From assembly GCA_902805475.1 (NCBI GenBank), contig CADCSX010000005.1, positions 2,181,501 through 2,245,500 of the forward strand: a DNA stretch of 64,000 bases. The letters run 5' to 3'. Within the stretch, counting starts at the first letter, position 1; each line of letters starts with the position of its first letter. The position numbers and the translations under genes were made by a program. The notes below the pieces were generated by a model. It was not told where the DNA came from. It did no database searches and saw only the letters and a list, made by a program, of their open reading frames with translations. Below are positions 1 through 11,402 of the stretch, in pieces. This DNA comes from Entonaema liquescens (Eukaryota; Ascomycota; Sordariomycetes; Xylariales; Xylariaceae).

Positions 1-207
1 AAGAGCCAATCAAAAGCAGCATCTAGGTTAATTCGAGATCCGCCCGAATTTTTATCTTTTGCGCATGCAGTCGACCATAGCTCGATTGCTCAATTGCTCA
101 ATTGCTTGCAGTTTAGGATCCCTCTCCCTCTCCCCTCTCCCCTCTCCCAGACTCGACCCTCCGCAGAGAGAGAGAGAGCGGATGCTGGGATATAGCCATT
201 GATCACC

Positions 208-1438
208 ATGGCTTCTGGAGTACAGTCGGTGCGATTATGCCTACGGGCTATCCGACAACCTCCAACCCGAAAAGTTGCCCCGCGAATTTCTCGAATATAC
301 GTTCCGAGCCGTGCCTTTTCCTCGACACCTGTACAATCACGTCCCGCGGCGAAGAAAGACAAGGAAGAGCCCGAGGAAGATGAGGAAGACGATGGAACCG
401 TAGATATTGCTGAAATGGAAAGGTCCCTTCGAGCCGCACTGAAAGACCCCGAGTTCGAAGCATCAACACGGCTCCAAGAACACATGTCAAGTACCGCCCA
501 TGCTGCCATGTCCAAAATATCATTCATACCTAAGCTTAGAAAATCTTTCTGGCATGACGAGGAGGAGGATACCGACTTAATCACGGACGAGAGGAACGAG
601 GATGAATTCGACGAAGATGATATTATGAGTATGGCGCACGGCAAATTGGAGGAGTATCGCGAGCAGAGAGAATATGCTCGCATTACTGCTTGGGAGATGC
701 CTCTTCTATCTAGTGAGTGTCTCATACTTCCACTCGGCTTGCAAGAAATCCATTAACTCTTGAGGTCAGAGCTGGCACGACCTTTCGAACCACCAACAGA
801 AGCGCAACCCTTGCGATTCCGATACACGAGTTATATGGGCGAATTCCACCCCGCAGAGAATAAAGTGGTTCTTGAATTCTCGCCCGCAGATATGCCGCTG
901 AACGAGGCTCAGCAACTCAAGCTGAAGAAGTTACTGGGTCCTCGCTACAATCCTGAAACGAATGTAGCTAAGATGAGCTGTGAGCAATTCGAACACCAAG
1001 CGCAAAATAAGCGATATCTCGGCGATCTAGTCGACAGTCTAATCGCGCGAGCAAAGGTATATATATATATATCTCCCCAATTTTATCGTATCCAGTCTCA
1101 ATAAATACTAAGCATTTGCTTACCACGCCTTCAAGGACCCTACCGATATGTTTGAAGACGTTCCTCTCGATACAAGACATCATCCAATTAAGATTAAGCC
1201 CAAATTTCCAACGGAATGGAGGATGACTGAGGAGCGGATGAAACTCCTCGAAGATCAGAGGCGGAAGTCTCTATTACTCGACCAGGCGAAGGAGGAAGCT
1301 GGTGCCCTGATTGATGGCAAGGAGAAGATTGCGCAGTTCTTCGAGGCCCCTGCACCCAAGCATAAACTCCCCGAGTTTATCAAGGCACAGCTAAGTAGGC
1401 CCCCGCTACCGGGTGGAGCGTCGACCAGACGGTTTTGA
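208..1438 (+). CDS. RSM24: Mitochondrial small-subunit ribosomal protein mS35 (Rsm24)
   Basis: Component of the mitochondrial ribosome small subunit. Exons 208-712, 770-1056 and 1136-1438 join into 364 residues; the introns use GTGAGT and GTATAT donors. I chose the ATG at 208 (CACCATGG context); the frame is open upstream only from a TTG. The N-terminus is basic, with Arg-rich residues up to about 45, as in a mitochondrial presequence, followed by an acidic linker. The conserved core, about residues 170-275, contains PLRFRYTSYMGEFHP, KVVLEF and KMSCEQFEHQAQNKRYL, which match the MRP-S28/mS35 family. The identification rests on remembered family motifs; exon joins all keep phase. No neighbour is functionally linked. 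Confidence 0.9.
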
Positions 1439-4400
1439 TATGTATAATATCATGTAGATAAAGACTAGCTCTATGAAGCTCGCTGTATGAATATAAAAGT
1501 ACAAGCACTACGAACTGAGACACTGGGACACCGTTCAGACGAGTTATCTTTTCAAACAATGTGTAAGTAACACTTCGTAGTTAAATGTATTCGCGACAGG
1601 TTCACCAGGAAACGAGCGGAAAGAATTTATCACGGAAGAATCGAGTCTTTCAACTAGAGAAACAATCTAACAAAGACAACCCCATCCCGTTTGCAAATTC
1701 GTATTTTGTTCGGGGAATATTTCTCATTATAGCCCGAACTAATCGCATTACCGGCTTCCATAAGCTCCGGGTTGTCGAGAAGGATATTCCATTACCAATC
1801 AAAGCATGGATCAAGTTTAACGACCCCCGAGGGCTCCGTGGCTCATTATTTCCTAGGTCGTGAAAGAAATGCCCAAGTGAAGAGAGGCTTCTATCGAATA
1901 TAATACTCGGAGCGAAACTATCTCGTCTTCTCTTTACATTACATTATTTCTATTACCTTTGCATCGCGGACGTGCTAATATGCCTTCCACGTCCCCAATT
2001 TCGTAGTCTCCTTCACGATATCGGCAGACGGGGGCCCCGGGATCCTCGGCTTTCCGGGACCCGGACGAGCTAAGCGGCTCGGTAAAGACATTCGAGCAGC
2101 AATGGCCAGCTGCAGCTGCGGTCGGTAATCTTTCGGGGAAGGGGGGCAGTACGCTCACCGAGCGCGTATTACGGCGCGTAACGTAACTCGCCTACGAGAT
2201 TAGGGAGTTGGGAAGCACAGGGTTCCGCTGTCCTGGGACTCGTAAGGCGAGCTGCATAAAGAGGCAGTCTGCTGGGCAAACATAGGGCCGAACACTTTTG
2301 AAAGAATGGTTCAAAAGAACTACTTTTTAGAAGTATAGTTAGCACAGCGTGCCTTGGTGTTCTTCAGATGGCTTGTCGTGTTAGACAAGATCGCAGTGGT
2401 GTAATTATCTTCGAGGGTGTCTGTCCTAGGGGCACACATCTCTTTTCGTACGAGAGATGCTGGCCTTGTTATCAACTTGAAATAGGTACTCTGGCAAGCT
2501 AAGCACCTTATAATCGAGGAAATTGTTCAACCCCGGGTGAAATCAAGTGCCTACCTTATTCTTAACTGAAAAGACATCTAACGAATGCCATCAGGACTAT
2601 AAAGGGTTATCTTTATTAGAGCTTGATATACGCCAAACGAATCGGTCTTCGTGTATTAAGCATGTGATTTCGCTTCGTAGACCTACAGGAGTACCTACAG
2701 GAGTACCTAGAGAAGAGGTTTGATGTGCCGGCTAACCATATGCCTGGAAGCAAGGGGCGTCTGTTAACGCCGGAGCATGGATACTGATGTGTACATTCGA
2801 TCGTAGCACACTCATAGGGAATACCATCGCGGAGTATTACTTTGGATGATACATTTTGGTAATAGCCTCAATAAATTAGCGCTTGCTCCTGTGGATATCT
2901 TGAACTGATCTTCCATGCGGATAGATCTGGCAAGTTCGTACCACGCTCCTCATTCGCCAGATCTATTAGATCAACTATCGTAGTCCTTTCATTGCTATCT
3001 GTAGAGTCGATCTTGAAGATCACTTTGGCTGATACTACCAGGGGTCACTTGTCCAAACATGTGAGTTCGGAAAAATAAGAGGCTAGGAAGCTAAGCTTTC
3101 CAGGTCAATGGCTTGACGAATTAGGATAAAGTTTCGGCGCTACCGACTGTGTAAACCAATAGCTTTTTTTTGGTAGCACATGTAGTGATGGGTCGACAAT
3201 TTGGAATAAGGTCTGGGCCGTGTAAGTTAGCTGACAGCTCCACGGAATGCGTGGGAAAGCTTGCCAAGACGGCATTCGGCAATCATGCGAATGTCAAGAT
3301 ACCCTGCAGTTTATGACTCCTGCGCGGAAAATCGGCTGCGAACGACCTGCTTGCAATGGCACCTTGTTTTGCAGCAGATTCGAGCATTGATATTATCGCC
3401 CTGTTGAAGAAGTTTTACAGAACATTGTACGACAAAAGTGGCGGTAGCAGGCTGACTCGCGTGGTTTGGTAGACCAGATCACATCACGTTGAGGCTCACG
3501 GTTATTGCCGGTTCAGCAGCTCCAAGAGGGCGGTGTCAAAGTCTTGGGGCTTTTGTTGATTTTGCTTTGTTGCGATCATGCGCCACAGCTCTCATTAGTA
3601 TAAGATATTAGTATAAGGTGTGTGGTATCAGGGGATTAGCCACGCGTCGATAAACTTGGCGTGGAGGTTGGCGAATTACACATACGCCTCTTGGAATAAT
3701 AGAGACTTAACTCTTTCCCCATTTTCACTAGTTAATACTTGAAAAAAGTAATTATTAAGTAAGCTCATAGGAGAATCTTTGAATTTTTATTTCTTAATAT
3801 GAAAATTGTAATGAGATACGTTCATTTTCGTATATGTTAAACGTATTTTTCTTAAACCAATGATGTATGTGCTAGCATCAATTATTCTGGAGGGTGGTAC
3901 TAGCGGTCGAAATTTTTAGAAACTGGATAGAAGATCAAGTGCGTCAAGCCACAATCATCATGCAGGTGTACTTCCACTATCCATGATCTCTACCGAGTAC
4001 GCCACAGAACCTGACGTCATCTCAAAGTTCCCAAGACTTATCCTCGGGCTCATGACGATGATCAGGTCACGAGCAATTATGTACGACAAGGTTAGGCAGA
4101 TGAATAGAATCTTGAACTGGAACGTGTATATCCTGCTCATCATAATGCATACATACAGAAACGTGTCAGACATATCGAGAAGTGACCTATGACAAGATAT
4201 TAAGATTTCAATAAACTACCACCTGCCCGTGAAATGATAATTTTGGTACAAATATTGTTCAATCGAAAAAATCAGACAGATACCGAGGTATCTCTTACAT
4301 AGAAGTACTTGAGATTTAATGTGGCTTTTACATAGGTATCCATAACCGCCATATCTTAGGTACGTGAGGCAGTGTAGGAAGGTACGTGGGTCTTTAATGA

Positions 4401-4952
4401 TCAGTTAGTAAAGTGGAAACAGTGGAATAGTTTATCGCAATTGTAGGGGTTGGAAGGGGGGGTACGTATCCGGGCGTACCTTCCCGTTGTACTAAGGTGT
4501 TTGTTCGGGTCCAGAATGTATGACGCAGCAGTTGAAAGCAAAATTGGGTTCTTGTTTCGTTGGATATGCATCATAGTTCCGGGGGCTGCGGCCAAGGAAT
4601 TCAAGGAACGGCATCTCTTTCCCGTCCACAAAGGCAAACCAACCCAAACCGACCCATTAATTGTACAAATCCATAGTTACATATTTCTGCATTGGATCAA
4701 TACCTTGTCGTAGGTAACTCGATACCATTCCCAATCCATTACAAGACATTGTGGATATTACTTATTTAAACTGTATCCCCCTCGCCATCTCCATAACTTT
4801 TTCTCGTTTTACATACTTCTAAATCGAGACCCAAATCTAAGACCAAGTCCAAATACAAAACCAAATCCAAGTGACGAAGCACGAAGCATCGAAATCTCAC
4901 AACCTACGAAATATTCATCGACTCGCATTCGAACTAATCAAAATCCCACATC
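1439..4952. other. Gene-poor interval of 3.5 kb
   Basis: No convincing gene seen. There are short open stretches at 1585-1863 (+) and 3983-4192 (+), the latter mirrored by an open frame on the other strand, but no recognisable domain and no plausible splicing partner. Bases 1950-3600 have ordinary base composition and 3700-4400 are AT-rich. A short tandem repeat of a 12-base unit (CTACAGGAGTAC) sits at about 2682-2708. The last 200 bases (from about 4750) are a CT-then-CA-rich leader typical of a fungal 5' UTR and belong to PMP3. Confidence 0.5.
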
Positions 4953-5276
4953 ATGCCTTTCACCGCAAGGTAAGAAGCAATTCCTAACCGGCATCTCGCA
5001 ACGAATATAATGAAGTTAGCTTGCTAACCTGGCTTGATTCCCATTAGTGATATCTGCAAGATTATTCTTGCCATCGTTCTACCACCCCTGGGTGTCTTCT
5101 TAGAACGTGGATGTGGTGCCGACTTCTGCATTAACATTCTGCTCACTATCCTCGGTTACATCCCGGGTATTCTGCATGCGCTGTAAGTTTCCGATACACC
5201 TTCTTTTCGGGAAGACAATAGATGAGACAACAAACTAACACGAGCTTCCTGCAGGTACATTATTCTGAAATATTAA
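4953..5276 (+). CDS. PMP3: Plasma membrane proteolipid 3 (PMP3 / UPF0057 family)
   Basis: Small hydrophobic plasma-membrane protein that in yeast affects membrane potential and salt tolerance. Three exons, 4953-4969, 5048-5182 and 5255-5276, give 57 residues, the usual family length. The product starts MPFTASDICKIILAIVLPPL and ends HALYIILKY. Two membrane segments flank the conserved loop GVFLERGCGADFCIN, the family signature. Donors are GTAAGA and GTAAGT; acceptors are TTAG and GCAG. Each exon is too short to be noticed alone. The match to PMP3 is essentially full length. Confidence 0.96.
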
Positions 5277-6064
5277 GACCCCTGAATAGCCCGCGGCTTT
5301 CCTTAATTTTTCATGGTGTAGCGACAGCATAGCAGGATTCCATCATAAAGACGGTATCTGAATGGTTGGACCAATCGCGCTTCAGCGCAAGGGTTCGTGG
5401 TTTTCTGACGGCGTTTGCGTGGATCCAGCTATGGCTCTTTATTCTTTCAAGCTAATGGTGGGGGTGCATCGCATGACACCGGATCTTGGCCCTGATCGAC
5501 GTCACTGGGCTTTTTGTCCATGCAGCCACGTTCTAACCTCTCAATCCGCTTTATAATATCGTCGACGCCGAATATTTCTGTTTCTTTACTCTTAATTAAA
5601 ACTGCGATGACTTGCAGAAAGGATGGCTTAGGGGAGAAGGAGATGAGCTGGAAATCCGGCTCGGTTGAGCATTGACTGCTTGCGACATGTATTCATGACG
5701 ATTTTAGACCTAGCATTAATGATTATGAAACTCGATACCCCCCAAAATATCTATTTTGCTTTGTTCCAAGATGCTTCTTACATGATACATATAGGTCTGA
5801 TGTTGTAGTAATCCAGGATTTTGACATAAGACATTCTGGTTTATAAAATATTCTGCGTTTAAAGGAACATCAAAAAACTAGACTTACTGAGCCAGGATTT
5901 AAAAACGCCTCTATAGGACAGTCTAGTAAATTTATGATAAGTGGTGGTATCCTATGGTAAGAGGTAATATAGCGCATCAATAGCCTCACTCGAGATCAAT
6001 CCTTAAGGTTTCTGTGAAGATACTATCGGAAGAGATAGCCATTCCATGGAGCGACTCTTCCATT
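5277..6064. other. Convergent intergenic region between PMP3 and the GTPase gene
   Basis: Contains the 3' ends of two convergent genes. A 64-codon open stretch at 5362-5556 lies in the likely PMP3 3' UTR and shows no domain. Otherwise AT-rich sequence; nothing else seen. Confidence 0.5.
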
Positions 6065-7568
6065 TTACGCTCGACCGATCTTAAACGATAAGACCTAACA
6101 GACATCATAAGCATGGTTATCTATTCGGATGGAAGAACGGACACTTACGTCGTTTTTGCCTGCAGACACGATGGCATCTTCTGAAACTCGTACGCCTCCC
6201 ACTCCTTCTACGTAGGCAATGGGTGCATCGCCCATAACTTTCCTCGCGACGTCACCAACTGTTGAGTTCTTTTTCACGAGAACACAATCTCTAAACGCGA
6301 CCTTCGTGTCCGAACCGGAGCTGAAAGTTGAAACGTTTCGTACGGGGAAGACAGGCACTAGACCGAGAATTTCTGCCGCCTTTGAAAGAACCTGAACGAC
6401 ACCAGTGGACCCATATCGGAATAAGATCATGTCTCTATATTCCTCAATGGTGTTCTTGTTCTTTTCATCCAACTCCTTTAAACCCCCTCCGTCCGGATCA
6501 CCGTCCGCTATTAGGTCTTCGCGTGTGTCCACAAACTCTGTCCCCTCCGTATACCTTATATAGCCCTGCTTAGCCATTTTCCGTAGGAATAACTCTGCTT
6601 TCGCCGAACAAGCAACCACCATATTGGGATCCTGCATCTTGGTGATCTTCATGAGATTCGTGTAAGCATCAGGGTCATCGATTTTGTTTAGAGCGATTAC
6701 TGTAGGGAACTTCTCGTCCGTAAATGCGCTGACAACACGGTCCACCGTCTCCTCGGTCCAGTGCTCTAGTGGCTCTTTCAGGTTAAGACGGTCCAGAGTG
6801 CGCGCTACCACTGCTGCTGTACTTCCGTAGCCTGAAAATTGTCCTTGAAGGGTCTCGACAGCAGTAGCTTTAACAGCAACATGCCGCCTCTTGATAGAAC
6901 CCCATTTCTCCCAAAGATTTCCTTTAATCCAGGCGACGATCTCACCACGCAACCAGGCTATATCTTGAGAAGGGTCATATCCTCGTGTGTTTTCGCCCTC
7001 GGCGTTCGTCCTCCCACTAGCATCCACGACATGGATTAGAGCATCCGCATGTCGGAGGTCGTCCAAAAACTTGTTACCCAGACCTCTGCCCTCATGTGCG
7101 CCAGGAACAAGCCCAGCCACGTCGAGAAGCTCGATTGGCACGGAACGGCGGCCGTCGACACATGATCCGTAGTTTGGTTTGCATTTATCCTGTACACCGA
7201 AGCGCTCGCAAGCGCATGCTATTTGGAGGTAACCGATGGCTCGTTGCGGATCGATCGTTGTGAAACTAAGAAATGCGTACCATTAGTTAAAGAGCGAATG
7301 AATATTACTGCAATGCTGTTCTTCTTCTCGTTTTTAACACTGGCGCATAGGTGGCTACTATGCACAGGGGACAGGCATACGGGTAGTTTCCTGTGTGGCA
7401 TCGCAAATATCAGCGCCGAAGTTCGGGTCGATAATTTAAAGAATAACACAACATGTTGGATAGGTTCGACCCACCAACTTTGGATGTCGCATCGGTTAAG
7501 CTGTTTAGAGTTGTGCTTTTGCCAGCAGAAGGCTTGCCTACAAGGCCGATCAAGGGATCTCGCGGCAT
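6065..7568 (-). CDS. YchF/OBG-like GTPase with TGS domain (yeast YGR210C type)
   Basis: Predicted P-loop NTPase of the TRAFAC/OBG-YchF group; the cellular role of the YGR210C branch is not settled. Four exons on the minus strand (7568-7475, 7390-7381, 7265-6149, 6094-6065) give 416 residues, close to yeast YGR210C. Visible motifs: P-loop GLVGKPSAGKS (about residue 7), then GNYPFTTIDP across two splice joins, G3 DVAGLVPGA, G4 NKID, and a C-terminal TGS-like region with VEGVGGVRVSEDAIVSAGK ending LSFKIGRA. The second exon is only 10 bases, and the last exon supplies nine residues plus the stop; without it the frame would end in intron-derived residues. It is divergent with the SET gene. Confidence 0.9.
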
Positions 7569-7981
7569 TTTGCGCTTTAGACTTGTCAATAGGATAGATT
7601 ATGTTGATTAGGCGGGGAAGTTGGAGTTAGAGGTCGAGGTCAAGGTTGAGATGTGGGGTGATTTGCGCCCGTCGTCCGAGTCTCGAAGAAAAACTCAGAT
7701 AAAGTTTCGGAGGGTGAGACCCGCCGCAACGGCACCGTAGCTTGCTGCCGTTAGGTAATTTAGGTACTTGCGTAATAACCTAGGAAGCGCTATAAGTGGA
7801 CAGCATCTATGAATGCCAAGCCCGCCCGGAAGGCACACTACATCATTAAAGCTGATTGTCCGGACCGTCTCTTCTTTTTAACTTATCACAAGCTTCAACG
7901 TCACTACATAAATACATAAATACATGTTAAAAACACGTCGCCTTAATTCTTTTTAGATATCTATACCCACAACAGCCCAGA
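7569..7981. promoter_or_regulatory. Divergent promoter region, GTPase and SET genes
   Basis: About 410 bases between two divergent start codons, presumably holding both promoters. No specific factor site can be assigned from sequence alone. Confidence 0.4.
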
Positions 7982-9853
7982 ATGCGGCGAGGTCATTTTC
8001 CATTAGAAGATCTCCTGCATGGTCTACTTTAAACGGCGTTAATTTTAACAACGCTGAAGTTGCTAATATCGATGGCCGAGGCAATGGCCTCATAGCTGTA
8101 AAAGAGCTGATCAGCCATGATGATGATCCAGAGCCCCTAGCACTTCTAACAATACCGAAAGAGCTTGTTCTTTCAGCTGAAGGCGTGGAAGGGTATGCTA
8201 AGGAGAATAAACATTTCCGACAGCTTCTAGATACAGCAGGTCACCAAGTTAGTATGCCTTAAAATATAAAGATGGGGGTTTTATACTAAGTGCCTAGAAA
8301 ATAGTCGACTAGAGGAGATATATTACTGTTTCTCTTATATCAACGAGTACTTTCTTCCCCTGACTATCAAGGTGGCCTAGGGCCTTCAACGCCTTGGACG
8401 CAATATTTCAGCCTCTTGCCATCAAACGTGCCGACTCCTACAACGTGGACTGAGCACGAACTTTCTTTATTAACAGGTACTTCGCTAGAGGTAAGCAAAC
8501 CCGAAATTCGATTACTCACTTAAGTATTTTAAATAATAAAGTATGAGTTGACGCGTTTAGACAGTCAGCAGCAGCCGCCAAACTGATCGTCTTAACTAAG
8601 GAGTTCGATGATCTCCGTGACAATCTGGCCAAGCTACCATTCTGGAACGAAATTGTCTCGATCGATGAATCTATCACTATCCAAGATTGGGTTCTTATTG
8701 ATGCCTTATTCCGGTCCCGATCACTGGGCTTGCCTAAGTCTGGGGAATCGATGGTGCCGTGCCTCGATCTAGTTAACCATTCTTGCCAAGCCAATGCTTA
8801 TTTCGATGAAAGCAATGAAGGTGAAGTAGTCCTCTGCCTCCGCAAGGGGTGTGTAGCACCTGCCGGCAGCGAAATTACTATCGACTATGGGCAGGAGAAG
8901 TCACCAGCGGAAATGCTATTTAGCTACGGCTTTATCGACTCAAATTCGTCTACCAGAAGTATAACGCTACTACTAGAACCACTAGATGACGACCCCCTTG
9001 CAATACCCAAGCTTCATACGTTTGGTAAATCACCGAAGTTGAAGTTAGAAGAAGACGAGACCGGTGTTCCACACTGGACCGCCCCATTTGTCTATCTCAT
9101 GTGCTTGAATGAAGAAGGTAATGATGTCTAGTTTTCTGCCTTCTCTCTGCCTATCGTTGCTCTAGCAGGTGGGATAACTATTTCTAAAACATTATAGAGC
9201 CATCCAAGGCTTCTTCCTACTTAATATTATTTACTATGTTGACGCTGATTCCTAAACTCACAGATGGGCTAGAGTTCAAAGTCTTGCAAGAGACAGATGG
9301 CTCTCGCCATTTAAAAATGTTCTGGCAGGACGTTGACATTACGGACGTACCGAATACGATGAGAGACCTCATCCGCGACCATGAATTATGTCAGATATTT
9401 GAACTACGGGTCGTGACTGTTATCATAGACGTCGTTCAAAAGCAACTCGAGCGACTTATCGGTACACAAAACGGCCGTTCTGAGGCGGATCCGACGAATA
9501 CTGAAATCTACCAGGCGATCCTACGATTGAGATCTCTTGAAGCTAGCCTCCTCAAAAAGAGTATGCAGGTTTTGAATGAACAGGTAAGATTAAACTAGTC
9601 CATCTGGATAGTGCCTACTTCCTTCGGGATGATTTGGACGTGAGTCCAATATATGCTACCATCCTTTATCAACGCAATCCTTCGGAGATAGAGCTACCAA
9701 TATGTATATCATGGCTACGGTACTTTGCTGACCCATTTCTAGAGGAACCGACTGCTCCAAGACGATATTGTAGTAAGATACCTGACTATGATGGGGTCTG
9801 ATCAAAATGACTCTAATGCCGAAGCTGCCGGCGAGGAAGAGGACTTTAGCTGA
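7982..9853 (+). CDS. SET-domain protein-lysine methyltransferase (RuBisCO LSMT/SETD type), one-base frameshift near the start
   Basis: Likely methylates lysine on a non-histone protein such as a ribosomal protein or cytochrome c; the substrate is not evident. Exons: 7982-8247, 8305-8490, 8565-9117, 9264-9583 and 9743-9853, about 478 residues if the frame is corrected. The split SET domain begins DGRGNGLIAV and ends in the cofactor/catalytic region DLVNHSCQANAYF and ITIDYGQEKSPAEMLFSYGF; a helical C-terminal LSMT substrate-binding part follows. The first codons read FPLEDL in one frame and PAWSTLNGV in the next; one base is missing at about 8014-8015 (CTCCTG where CTCCCTG would restore the frame). 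All later exons are intact, so an assembly error is more likely than a dead gene. Start chosen at 7982 because the family begins FPLE shortly after Met. Confidence 0.8.
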
Positions 9854-11086
9854 AATACTTCTTCAAATACCGCCTTCGTCTCTACCATCTCGGATCATAC
9901 AATATCTGTCAATTCTTCTCTCGGAGTACGCTCACACTAACAGCACACTTCGTGTACTTGTATAGGTGGGATTAAGATGCACCCCAATTACTGCAGACTT
10001 AAGTAGCTTCTTGCAGATGTGGCATGACATCATGATGCGAGCATTTTGGATGCGTTAACGGCCTTAATGGAGGGCCAAACAAGATGATTGACGTGATCAA
10101 TCCGTCTTTATCAACGGACCGTTGGGCATCGCGAGAGATTCAGAGCTGAATCTACTTACCGTTGGTTAACTGTATAACGATAAGAAGCAATCTATAAAGT
10201 GTGATTAGGGGACGTGAAGAGCTCTTTGGGCTTATAATTCGGTCCGAGAACCCTGGACCAATCCCAAGTTGTATAGGGTCAGTACTCTCTTATACAAGCA
10301 ATTCAATCCGTGTACGGGTCTTGTTCCTTACATGACAAGGCCCAGCATTCTGTACCATGATCTCCCTCGCCGATTTATCCACGACGTGGGTGCTTTTAAC
10401 CGGTGGTGGTTCTACTACAGCCGCACGAGATTCCCCCCATGTGGTATTCCCATGTGGGAAAAAAAAACTCGATACCTTTTAAGATGAACCCCTAAAACGG
10501 GCCGTATGTTCTAATATTGTTTGGGCAAAAATTTATCGCCTGACTTCCTTAAGCCTATCGCTGCATTTGAGCCGGTCATGAGCATGTAATTAACGTGCCT
10601 TGATGGTCTCTTTGATGATCGGGTTCAAATTTCGTTCATCTCAAAACGGCCCCGGATCGACAGAGTACACTCTTTCATGAGAGCCATTTATATTATAACT
10701 GTATTAAAAACCCTTATAGATGAGGTTTCGTAAGAAAGTAGTAAGGTTTTTAACCTATGATCCGCTGATCTTTTCATCTAGGAGGCCGGGTATAGACTAA
10801 GCCGCGCATCCCAGATAGATGGGTCGACCCAACAGGCCTCCTCCGTTCGCTCTACCAAGATATTACTTGGAATGTACGTCTATCAAGTAGCAAGACGGAT
10901 CATTGAGTTCACCACTTCTATTTCTCTACCGAACAGCCGCAGACTAAGATAATCGAAGACCATTTAAAAATTTGGTAGAGATTTAGTGTTACTATGGTAG
11001 ATACCTAGGAGTCAATACGATGTCTCCAACATATAGTCGATGACTAAAGATTGTTCTACTATATTCCAAAGTGTAGTCTCCAAGTA
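9854..11086. other. Intergenic, no gene seen
   Basis: Downstream flank of the SET gene. The longest open stretch (10269-10487) has no recognisable features. Bases 10440-11080 become AT-rich towards the inverted-repeat element. Confidence 0.5.
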
Positions 11087-11398
11087 TTAGTGCTGTTTAC
11101 ACAAGTTCGACGTAGCACCCCCAAAGGGGTGCTACGCATTGATTAAGGAAACGGGCAAGATTCGGGATTTAACCGAAATACTTCCGAATAAGCGTGTTTC
11201 CTACGTATTTTGATGTATCTTATAATATTTCATAAATTTTCATTATTTTTTTTCTTTTTCCAGAATTAGCAAGGGTCGGAATAATTTCTTATTGGTATTT
11301 AAAGTTTGGTACGTTATCCCTAATTACTGCCCGTTTCCTTAATCAATGCGCAGCACCCCCTTGGGGGTGCTACGTCGAACTTGTGTAGACAGCACTAA
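11087..11398. mobile_element. MITE-like non-autonomous element with about 71 bp terminal inverted repeats
   Basis: Inverted arms 11083-11157 and 11328-11402 match at 72 of 75 positions, enclosing about 170 bases of AT-rich non-coding DNA. A TA lies just outside TTAGTGCTGT on the left (11085-11086) and outside ACAGCACTAA on the right (11399-11400), as expected for a TA target duplication of Tc1/mariner/pogo-type transposition. Each arm also contains its own palindrome; the left one (11111-11136) is a perfect 11-bp stem with a 4-base loop. No transposase frame is present, so the element would depend on one elsewhere. The three arm differences are all transitions, with T/A on the left against C/G on the right. 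The family assignment is inference. Confidence 0.85.
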
Positions 11399-11402
11399 TA
11401 CT

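Noticed and set aside
2161..3600. Possible ribosomal or other structural RNA
   Set aside because: Normal base composition and lack of frames suggested rRNA-like sequence, but no conserved rRNA, SRP, RNase P or 5S motif could be matched.
4450..4713. 87-codon frame upstream of PMP3
   Set aside because: Starts from a non-ATG codon, no domain, lies in the PMP3 promoter region.
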